From: Anaerolineales bacterium UBA2200
Lineage (GTDB): Bacteria > Chloroflexota > Anaerolineae > UBA2200
NCBI GenBank assembly: GCA_002327925.1
Contig: DCVA01000022.1
Location: 1 to 64,000, forward strand
Direction of reading: 5' to 3'
Length of the DNA: 64,000 bases
Shown: positions 43,695-51,043 of the stretch, piece by piece
Numbering within the stretch: position 1 is the first letter of the stretch
Layout of the letters: every line of letters starts with the position of its first letter
The notes under the pieces: model-generated
Seen by the model: only the letters and a program-made list of their open reading frames with translations
What the model was told of the DNA's origin: nothing
Databases searched by the model: none
Translations under genes and position numbers: made by a program

Positions 43695-44504
43695 ATGGCG
43701 AGAAACAATGAGCTGAAGCACCGAGCGACACGGGCGATCATCGGACATGCCTTCTTCCGCCTGGAGAGTGCCCTGACTATCGCCCTGACGATCATTCTGG
43801 TATTTCTGTTTCCCACTCCCTTCTACTGGTGGAAGTGGTGGTACTGGCTTGCCCTGGGGATCATCGGCGAAGTGCTGGTCGTGTACACCAGCATTACCGA
43901 TGAGATGACGGGGCGCAAGGTGGTCTCGGATATGTTGCGGCAGGAGTTCAATCCGGGAGACATTCGAGCGCCTGAGTATCGCCAACGCGTGGAGAAGGCA
44001 CTCGAGTATCGGCAGCAGATAGAAGAGCGCACGCGCACCTCCGAGAGGGGATTGCTGCGCGATCACCTTGCGGATACGACAGCCGGAGTCACAGACTGGG
44101 TGGGTAATGTCTTCGGTCTGGCAAGGCGGCTGGATCGCTATCACGGCGACCCGATGGTGCAAAGGGATCGGCGTGACCTGCCCCGCGAGGTTGGCGAATT
44201 GCGAATGCGCCTGCAGCGAGAAGACAACGAGGCTGTGAAGCGCGAACTACAGCAGGCTATCGCCGGGAAGGAAGCGCAGTTGGCCAACCTCCACAAGCTG
44301 CAGAACGTCATGGAGAAGGCAGAGTATCAATTGGAGACTACCCTGACAGCGCTCGGCACGGTCTACTCGCAGATCCTGTTGATCGGTGCCAAGGATATCG
44401 ACTCTGGGCGGGCCCAACGCCTGCGTGGTGATATCGCCGACCAGGTGGCAGCGCTGCAATCTCTGCAATCGACTCTGGACGAGGTCTACGGATTGCCCGC
44501 GTAA
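43695..44504 (+). CDS. Two-helix membrane protein with coiled coil, unknown family
   Basis: This 269-aa protein has two adjacent hydrophobic helices (about 22-42 and 45-66, with the aromatic turn FYWWKWWYWL). A conserved-looking soluble segment follows (ITDEMTGRKVVSDMLRQEFNPGDI, then RVEKALEYRQQIEER), and a long coiled coil (about 150-225). Both termini would be cytoplasmic. I recognise no family. It lies 35 bp after the VWA gene; a coupling role between the outer VWA/SBP pair and a cytoplasmic PspA-like protein is an inference from order only. Confidence 0.7.
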   Translation: MARNNELKHRATRAIIGHAFFRLESALTIALTIILVFLFPTPFYWWKWWYWLALGIIGEVLVVYTSITDEMTGRKVVSDMLRQEFNPGDIRAPEYRQRVEKALEYRQQIEERTRTSERGLLRDHLADTTAGVTDWVGNVFGLARRLDRYHGDPMVQRDRRDLPREVGELRMRLQREDNEAVKRELQQAIAGKEAQLANLHKLQNVMEKAEYQLETTLTALGTVYSQILLIGAKDIDSGRAQRLRGDIADQVAALQSLQSTLDEVYGLPA

Positions 44505-44597
44505 AACACGCACTTCCTGTCAGCCCGGTGCAGAGTACCACGGTCGGGCGGGCAGGAGAGGTGGGCAAGGTAGGAACTGACAGGAGGTTGGTGCCCC

Positions 44598-45758
44598 GTG
44601 CTCAAGATGAGACCGACGAAAAGCTATCTAAATCTGGCTGTGGCCCTTGTGGTGATCGCACTGGCCCTGGCCGGTTGTGGTCGTTCCCCGAGCTTCAAAG
44701 GTGATGTGTACATCTATGTGGCCGCGCCTCTCTCCGGCTGGCAGGCAGATGGCGGCCAGACGGTTGTCGGAGGCGTGCACCTGATGGCCGAGAGAATCAA
44801 TACGGCTGGTGGATTACTGGGTTACAAGGTCAATGTGATTGCGGTGGATGACGAAGCCGACTCAGACGTGGCCGTCGGGGTTGCCGAGTCCATTCGTGCT
44901 GCGCTACAGGATGGGCAGCAGATCGTTGGCATAGTGGGGCACTACAATAGTGGCCAGACTCTAGCGGCCATGGAGATCTACAAAGACCTTCCGCTGGTCA
45001 TTGTGACGCCTACTGCCAGTGATACCAGCATTACACGCAAGGGCTACTCGAATTTCTTCCGTGTGAACGCGACCGATGCCGCCCAGGGCCCGGTAGATGC
45101 CCGGTTCCTGCACGAGACGGTGGGTGCCCGGAGAATCGCTGTCGTACATGCCAACAACGAATACGGGCGTGGTTTGCGCGATCAAATGATTGCCGGTTTG
45201 AAGGTGCTTGGACTGGAACCGTCGGCGGTCATTGAGATACCAGAGGCAGCCGCAACACAGGCCAAAGCTGTGGAACAGATCAAACTGGCACAACCAGATG
45301 CGATCTTCCTGGCCGGGTACGAGACAGAGGGCTATATTCTGCTGCCCGAGTTGCGTGAGGCGGGAGTAACCGTGCCATTTATGGCCAGCGATGGCTGCTT
45401 CCTGTACGAGTTCATCGATGGTTCGGGTGCTGCGGCCGAAGGCGCCTACGTCAGCGGCATTACGCCAGACCCCAAGGTTGTGGCCGACAAGAAGTGGTGG
45501 TCTGACTATCAGCTGCTGGAGACACGTAATCCCGGCACCTACAGTGTGGCTGGTTACAGTGCAATGGATGTGATTGCCTCCGGTATTCGCAAAGCGAACA
45601 GCTTTGATGGGCGTTTGGTGGCAAACGCGATTCGGTCAATCGAGATGGAGACCCTGGTAGGTCACGTGCGATTCGACGCCTCAGGTGACCTGCAGGAACA
45701 GAAAGTGTATATCTTTCAGGTCAAGGATGGCGAATTCGTGCAATTGTCCGAGGAATAG
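44598..45758 (+). CDS. LivK-like branched-chain amino-acid-type binding lipoprotein
   Basis: The 386-aa product has a lipobox (ALAGC, Cys near 27) and a type-1 periplasmic-binding fold with family signatures: SGWQADGGQTVVGGVHLMAERINTAGG-like N-lobe, VIVTPTASDT, FRVNATDAAQGPVDARFL, VVHANNEYGRGL. The GTG at 44598 has AGGAGG 10 nt upstream. The usual livHMGF permease and ATPase genes are absent from the window, so this is an orphan binding protein. It closes the PspA/VWA run and precedes lgt, the enzyme that would lipidate it. Confidence 0.87.
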   Translation: MLKMRPTKSYLNLAVALVVIALALAGCGRSPSFKGDVYIYVAAPLSGWQADGGQTVVGGVHLMAERINTAGGLLGYKVNVIAVDDEADSDVAVGVAESIRAALQDGQQIVGIVGHYNSGQTLAAMEIYKDLPLVIVTPTASDTSITRKGYSNFFRVNATDAAQGPVDARFLHETVGARRIAVVHANNEYGRGLRDQMIAGLKVLGLEPSAVIEIPEAAATQAKAVEQIKLAQPDAIFLAGYETEGYILLPELREAGVTVPFMASDGCFLYEFIDGSGAAAEGAYVSGITPDPKVVADKKWWSDYQLLETRNPGTYSVAGYSAMDVIASGIRKANSFDGRLVANAIRSIEMETLVGHVRFDASGDLQEQKVYIFQVKDGEFVQLSEE

Positions 45759-45823
45759 TCGGCGCGGCGGTATTGAAGGGTGCGGGGCTCCGTGACTCCC
45801 CCCTATAGCAAGGAGGATGCGAA

Positions 45824-46624
45824 TTGGGTGGCCCAAGAATCGCTATACGCATAGGTCCGCTGGAGATCGCGTGGTATGGTATCCTGATCGTTGGCAGCGC
45901 GATGGTGGCAGCCTGGGTGTCGGAGAGAGAGGCGAAGCGGCACGGTGACGACCCGGAACACGTCTGGAATGCGTTGCTGCTATGTCTGATTCTGGGTATG
46001 GTTGGGGCCCGTCTGTATCATGTTGTGTCGAGCCTCGACTACTACCTGCAGCATCCGATGGAGATTCTCAACACTCGCCAGGGGGGGCTGGCAATCTACG
46101 GAGCGGTCGCCGGGGGTGTTGTTGCTGTGTGGTTGTACACGCGACAGCAAAAGTTGAACTTCTGGCACTGGGTCGACCTCGCTACGCCAGGGTTAGTGCT
46201 GGCACAGTCTATCGCTCGCTGGGCCAACTTCCTTAACCAGGAGTTGTATGGTTTCCCCACCACCCTACCGTGGGGTATTTACATCGATGCGGCGCACCGC
46301 ATTCCTCCTTTTAACGATCTGGCTCAGTACCCACTCAGTACACGGTTCCACCCCACGTTTCTCTATGAATCGCTGGGCAACGTTGTCAATTTCCTTGTCC
46401 TGATGTATGTCTCGCGACGCTACTCAGACCGCCTGAAGGACGGCGACATCTTTCTTCTGTACGGCGTACTCTATCCGGTTCTTCGCTTCCTGATCGAATT
46501 CCAGCGGCCAGACGCGTGGAAAATCGCGGGAGTTGCGACGGCTCAGTGGATCGCAATCGGCTCCATACTGCTCTGTTCAGGATTGCTGCTTTACCGTCAC
46601 CGCAGATCCGGTCAGGCTGCTTGA
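45824..46624 (+). CDS. lgt: Prolipoprotein diacylglyceryl transferase
   Basis: Lgt attaches diacylglycerol to the lipobox cysteine of prolipoproteins in the cytoplasmic membrane. The 266-aa protein has about seven helices and the characteristic GGLAIYGAVAGG, RWANFLNQELYG (equivalent of the GNFINRE-type signature), HPTFLYES and RFLIEFQRPD motifs. The TTG start is supported by AAGGAGG with a 7-nt spacer. It starts 65 bp after the LivK-like lipoprotein gene and ends 11 bp before the next gene. Confidence 0.93.
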   Translation: MGGPRIAIRIGPLEIAWYGILIVGSAMVAAWVSEREAKRHGDDPEHVWNALLLCLILGMVGARLYHVVSSLDYYLQHPMEILNTRQGGLAIYGAVAGGVVAVWLYTRQQKLNFWHWVDLATPGLVLAQSIARWANFLNQELYGFPTTLPWGIYIDAAHRIPPFNDLAQYPLSTRFHPTFLYESLGNVVNFLVLMYVSRRYSDRLKDGDIFLLYGVLYPVLRFLIEFQRPDAWKIAGVATAQWIAIGSILLCSGLLLYRHRRSGQAA

Positions 46625-46635
46625 GGAGGCTAACG

Positions 46636-47571
46636 GTGCTGCTGGTTGTCGCGTCGGGGAATGGTCGGGAGGGCGTCGAAGGAGCCATGAAGGTGCTGCG
46701 CGAGAACGGCAGTGCCATAGATGCGGTGGAGGCAGGCATTCGCCGCGTGGAATCCGATCCCGACGAAGACAGCGTGGGCCTTGGCGGGATACCCAATATC
46801 CTTGGACAGGTCGAGCTCGATGCGAGCATCATGGAAGGGCGTACACTGGCAGCGGGGGCGGTGGGAGCGCTGACGGGAGTTGAGAATCCGATATCCGTTG
46901 CGCGAAGAGTAATGGAGCTGTGTCCGCATGTGCTGCTCGTGGGCGCAGGGGCCAGGCGTTTTGCGGAAGAGACGGGTTTTGTCCCGTGCAATCTACTCAC
47001 CACCCCGTCACTTCAGAAGTGGCGCTCGCGGCTTCCAGAGCAGATTTCGGAAAACTTCCGTGAACTGGAGGACCGGGGTGAGCTGTTACCTCTGGTGCGG
47101 GCCATCGCAGAGAAGATGAGGCGTGCTGGAACCGTCAACTTTTTGGCCCGTGATGAACGCGGGGACATCGCCTGCGGCGTGAGCACCAGCGGCTGGCCCT
47201 GGAAGTACCCGGGTCGGCTGGGTGATTCGCCCATCATTGGCGCGGGCAACTATGCCGACAATCGCTATGGGGCGGCGGCGTGCACGGGTTATGGAGAACT
47301 GGCCATCCGCTGCAACACTGCTCACAGCGTCGTCCTGTATATGAAGATGGGGCAAGGCGTCGCTGCCGCCTGTCGAGAGGCGATGGGCGACCTTGCGCCA
47401 CTGCTGGCTGCCCACGGTGGCGGGATGAACATCGTGGCCATGGACAGGCAGGGATATCCCTTTGGGATAACCAGCTCCGCCACAGGCGGAAGCTACTGGG
47501 TGATGAACGAAAAGTCAATCGCTCCGGAAGAGTGCGAACTGGAGCGGATTTCTTCTGCGCAGGCCGGGTGA
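46636..47571 (+). CDS. Isoaspartyl-peptidase/glycosylasparaginase-like Ntn hydrolase
   Basis: This 311-aa asparaginase-2/glycosylasparaginase family protein has the N-terminal ASGNGREGVEGAMKVLRENGSAIDAVEAG and GVSTSGWPWKYPGRLGDSPIIGAGNYAD signatures. Autoproteolysis normally exposes a nucleophilic threonine; the candidate is the Thr in AGTVNFLA, ahead of the GDIACG segment. The enzymes act on isoaspartyl dipeptides, L-asparagine or GlcNAc-Asn, and which applies is not readable. GTG 46636 follows GAGGAGG by 6 nt; upstream in-frame codons lie within lgt. It precedes a GNAT gene by 6 bp. Confidence 0.88.
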   Translation: MLLVVASGNGREGVEGAMKVLRENGSAIDAVEAGIRRVESDPDEDSVGLGGIPNILGQVELDASIMEGRTLAAGAVGALTGVENPISVARRVMELCPHVLLVGAGARRFAEETGFVPCNLLTTPSLQKWRSRLPEQISENFRELEDRGELLPLVRAIAEKMRRAGTVNFLARDERGDIACGVSTSGWPWKYPGRLGDSPIIGAGNYADNRYGAAACTGYGELAIRCNTAHSVVLYMKMGQGVAAACREAMGDLAPLLAAHGGGMNIVAMDRQGYPFGITSSATGGSYWVMNEKSIAPEECELERISSAQAG

Positions 47572-47577
47572 CGCGAC

Positions 47578-48906
47578 ATGGCCCTGAACAAAGGGCTGGG
47601 ATCTCGAGCGGCAACCTCTTTGCCGCTTTGTGATCCGAATAGCGGTCTATGGCTGCGGGCTGCCAGAGCCGGCCCGGACATTGAGCACCTGGCTGCGTTT
47701 AACACTCTCGTGCATCGAGACGAGGGAATCGCCGCCTACACGCGTTGGAAGCTGGGTGGTGGTCACCCGGCGGCACGCTCCTCCGATGCTCTGATCATAG
47801 AAGACCCAACCGGCCAGCTCGTTTCCTCACTCTGCTGGATACCGCAGACCTGGGTCTACGGGGGCATCTCGCTGCCAGTAGGGGAGGTTGCCCTGGTGGG
47901 TACTCATCCTGACTATCGGAAGCGTGGGCTGATGAGCGCGCTGATGTGCAGGGTGGAGGCAGGGCTGCAAAAGCGCGGTTGCGCACTGGCCTGCATCGAG
48001 GGTATTCCCGGCTTCTACCGACAGTTTGGCTATGAGTATGCAGTTCCTCTGGGAAGCTGTGCGAAGCTGACACTTGACAGAGTATCGCAAGGAGCTGTGC
48101 CGCCGCATCCCTCGTGGGTCATTCGTCCCTTCAGAATCGATCAGGACCTTCCCACGGTGATGTCTCTCTACAACATGTCTTCAGGAATCCTTGACATCAC
48201 GTCGCAGCGTGACGAGGCTCTGTGGCTCTATCAGGAGTCCGCACCGCCGGGTGTACCGGATCGCCAGGAGACGTATATAATCGAGGATGCTGGCACGACG
48301 GTTGGCTACTTCCGTCTGCGGAAGAACATGTGGGGTCCGTGGCTGGAGTTCAGCGAAGCCAGCGCGGGCGAGTCAGAGGCGGCTGGCGATAGTGGGGACG
48401 CTTACCGGGCAATGCTGCATTTTGCGCGAGGGCTGGCGGTCCAGCGTGGCTACGTTGGTCTGTGCTTTGCTCTGCCTCTGGATCACCTGCTTCTGTCTCT
48501 CGTACACACCCTGGGGGCGGAGGTGGAGAGACAGTACGCTTGGCAGATCAAGGTACTGGATCCAGTGAGCTTGCTTAAACGGATTGCGCCTGTGCTGGAG
48601 GATCGGCTGGCCAGATCGCCGCTGGGCGGTTTCGATGTCGAGATGGACGTAAACCTGATGTCACGGTTGCTGCATGTTGCCTTCGAGGGTGGGAGATTGA
48701 CCAAGGTGGCAATGGAGGGCAGGGAAGCGCGACCGCGGGTGGAGCTGCGCTTGCCCGAACGTCAACTCACTCAGCTGATGCTCGGCTATCGCGACTGCCG
48801 GACGCTGATGGATTGTTCACTCGATGTGTGGGTTCATCCAGAGATCAGGGAGTTGGTTGATATTGTCTTCCCGACGTGCCGGGCGTTCATCTACACGGCG
48901 AGTTAG
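47578..48906 (+). CDS. Eis-like GNAT N-acetyltransferase
   Basis: This 442-aa protein has two GNAT-like halves and a C-terminal sterol-carrier-like segment, as in Eis. The acetyl-CoA loop is VGTHPDYRKRGLMSALM (R/Q-x-x-G-x-G/A-like), followed by EGIPGFYRQFGYEYA. Eis proteins acetylate aminoglycosides or polyamines; its substrate here is unknown. It begins 6 bp after the Ntn hydrolase and is followed by the macrodomain gene, suggesting one transcript. Confidence 0.85.
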   Translation: MALNKGLGSRAATSLPLCDPNSGLWLRAARAGPDIEHLAAFNTLVHRDEGIAAYTRWKLGGGHPAARSSDALIIEDPTGQLVSSLCWIPQTWVYGGISLPVGEVALVGTHPDYRKRGLMSALMCRVEAGLQKRGCALACIEGIPGFYRQFGYEYAVPLGSCAKLTLDRVSQGAVPPHPSWVIRPFRIDQDLPTVMSLYNMSSGILDITSQRDEALWLYQESAPPGVPDRQETYIIEDAGTTVGYFRLRKNMWGPWLEFSEASAGESEAAGDSGDAYRAMLHFARGLAVQRGYVGLCFALPLDHLLLSLVHTLGAEVERQYAWQIKVLDPVSLLKRIAPVLEDRLARSPLGGFDVEMDVNLMSRLLHVAFEGGRLTKVAMEGREARPRVELRLPERQLTQLMLGYRDCRTLMDCSLDVWVHPEIRELVDIVFPTCRAFIYTAS

Positions 48907-48920
48907 GAGGCTGGCAGGGT

Positions 48921-49475
48921 ATGGAGCTGACCATAGGAACATGTTGTCTGGAGCTGGTGCAGGGCGACATCACGCGCCAGGAGAGTGAGGCGATTGTGAA
49001 TGCCGCGAACCCGACCCTTCTGGGCGGAGGAGGCGTTGACGGTGCGATTCACCGCGCGGGCGGGCCGCAGATTCTTGAGGAATGTCGCAGAATCGGAGGA
49101 TGTCCTCCGGGGCAAGCCCGTATTACCCAGGGTGGATGGTTGAAGGCCAAATACGTGATCCACACGGTGGGGCCAATCTACCACGGTGGACACGAAGGAG
49201 AGGCGGAAATCCTTGCTTCGGCTTACCGCAACAGTCTGGAGCTGGCCTCGGAGGGTGGAATCAAGAGCGTTGCTTTCCCATCACTGAGCACGGGAGCGTA
49301 CGGCTACCCGATAGAGTTGGCCGCCTCCGTTGCCCTGCGCACAGTGCTAGACTACATTGAGAAGCATCAGGATCTCGAACTAGTGCGCTTTGTCCTGTAC
49401 GGAAGTGCAGCCTACGATGTCTACGAGAGGGTGCTCAGCACCCTCATTGAGGAGCGGGGACAGAAAGCGTCCTAG
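48921..49475 (+). CDS. Macrodomain protein (ADP-ribose/O-acetyl-ADP-ribose hydrolase-like)
   Basis: A single 184-aa macrodomain with AIVNAANPTLLGGGGVDGAIHRAGG (the NAAN and GGGVDGAIH ADP-ribose loops) and FPSLSTGAYGYP, the diphosphate loop. The family removes ADP-ribose from proteins or deacetylates O-acetyl-ADP-ribose. GGAGG lies 10 nt before ATG 48921; a longer frame overlaps the GNAT gene. Its stop overlaps the convergent nadB stop by 4 bp. Confidence 0.92.
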   Translation: MELTIGTCCLELVQGDITRQESEAIVNAANPTLLGGGGVDGAIHRAGGPQILEECRRIGGCPPGQARITQGGWLKAKYVIHTVGPIYHGGHEGEAEILASAYRNSLELASEGGIKSVAFPSLSTGAYGYPIELAASVALRTVLDYIEKHQDLELVRFVLYGSAAYDVYERVLSTLIEERGQKAS

Positions 49476-51043
49476 TCCTCCCGATAGTGACAGCCCTGGC
49501 TGACTTTGTTTTCCCAGGCGGCTTGGGAGATGATCGACGCTGCCTGGACTGCGCTGCGCAACCCTATCAAACTGTCGGACAGCTTGGAGCTTCCGTAGAA
49601 GCGATTGATTTCGACCTGCAGGAGTTTGAGGTCGCTGATTGCGCGGTCCAGGCGCCGGGCGGAACGCACCAGCCCCACATAGTTCCACATGATGTGCTGG
49701 ATATTGGCCATGTCCTGCTGAATGAGTGCGGGGTCGGGAGCGACGGTGAGCCCCTGGTCGTACCACGGTGGTATGTCCGTGATGGTGGAACAACACTCGT
49801 TGATGCTATTCAGGGCATCCTCAGCTGCACGTGCCCCCCAGACCAATCCCTCCAGTAACGAAGTGCTGCCCAGTCGATTGGCTCCATGAACCCCTGTGCA
49901 CGAGACTTCCCCCACTGCGTAGAGGTTGTGCACCGTGGACCGGCCGAATTCGTCGACCCAGACTCCTCCACAATGATAGTGAGCAGCGGGAACCACTGGG
50001 ATCAAGTCGCGCGTGATGTCCACGCCGAACTCGAGGCAGCTCTGGTAGATAGCCGGAAAGTGGGTGTGAATTCTGTCAGTGGACAGATGTGACTTGAGGT
50101 CGAGATAGACACAGGGACTACCGGATGTCAGCAGCTCCTGGTGGATGCTGCGTGCCACCACGTCTCGGGGAGCCAGGTCCAGCCACTCCGGGGCGTACTT
50201 GTTCATGAACGGTTCCCCCCGGTCATTCACCAGCTTACCACCGGCACCACGCACTGCTTCCGAGATGAGGAAGCGTGCCTGGTCACGGTGGTAGAACGCG
50301 GTTGGGTGGAACTGCACGAATTCGGCATTGATGATGCGTGCTCCGGCGTTGAAGGCCATGGCCAACCCGTCGCCTCGGGCCGCAGGAGGGTTCGTGCTGT
50401 AGAGAAAGATTCGTCCGAGACCTCCGGTGGCCAGGATGGTCTTTTTGGCCAGGCACGCCTGAACCTCGCCGGTGGATTGGTCGAGTACATAGGCGCCCAC
50501 GCAGCAGAGCGGGTCGTATATCGCAAGGCGGTTGCGGGAGTGGTGGGCGGTTGTCAGCAGGTCAACGGCTGTGGTGCGGGTCTTGAGGGTGATATTGGGG
50601 CGACTGCGCAGGGCTTCGACCAGCTTCTCCTGAATGGCACGTCCAGTGTAGTCGCCGACGTGGATGATACGCTTGGTAGAATGAGCTGCCTCCTTGATAC
50701 GCTCCATGCCATGGCCTGGCTCGCTGTCAAAGGGTACGCCCAACTTGTCCACCAGGAGGCTATGCACCAGGTTAGGCCCTTCCTGGGCCAGGATGCGCAC
50801 CGCTACAGGATTGCTCAGACCGGCGCCGGCACGCTCGATGTCACTGATGAGCAGCTCGGGCGAGTCATCATCACCTCGATAGATGATCCCTCCCTGAGCG
50901 TAGTAGGTGTTCGATTCATGAGGATCTTCTTCGGCAGTGACCAGGGTGATTTGCAGGTTCTCGTTCTGAGCCAAGCGCAAAGCAGCCGTAGCGCCCGCGA
51001 TGCCACAGCCAATAATCAGAATATCCGTCTCGTAGTGTGTCAT
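49472..51043 (-). CDS. nadB: L-aspartate oxidase NadB
   Basis: NadB oxidises L-aspartate to iminoaspartate, the first step of de novo NAD synthesis. The 523-aa flavoprotein has the FAD motif ILIIGCGIAGATAAL, the family region ESNTYYAQGGI, and catalytic-type motifs HPTAFYHRDQARFLISEAVRGAGGKLVN and HYHCGGVWVDEFGRS. It starts 1 bp after the stop of the NadC-NadA fusion gene, so the two are translationally coupled and iminoaspartate can pass straight to the NadA domain. Confidence 0.94.
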   Translation of the reverse strand: MTHYETDILIIGCGIAGATAALRLAQNENLQITLVTAEEDPHESNTYYAQGGIIYRGDDDSPELLISDIERAGAGLSNPVAVRILAQEGPNLVHSLLVDKLGVPFDSEPGHGMERIKEAAHSTKRIIHVGDYTGRAIQEKLVEALRSRPNITLKTRTTAVDLLTTAHHSRNRLAIYDPLCCVGAYVLDQSTGEVQACLAKKTILATGGLGRIFLYSTNPPAARGDGLAMAFNAGARIINAEFVQFHPTAFYHRDQARFLISEAVRGAGGKLVNDRGEPFMNKYAPEWLDLAPRDVVARSIHQELLTSGSPCVYLDLKSHLSTDRIHTHFPAIYQSCLEFGVDITRDLIPVVPAAHYHCGGVWVDEFGRSTVHNLYAVGEVSCTGVHGANRLGSTSLLEGLVWGARAAEDALNSINECCSTITDIPPWYDQGLTVAPDPALIQQDMANIQHIMWNYVGLVRSARRLDRAISDLKLLQVEINRFYGSSKLSDSLIGLRSAVQAASIISQAAWENKVSQGCHYRED

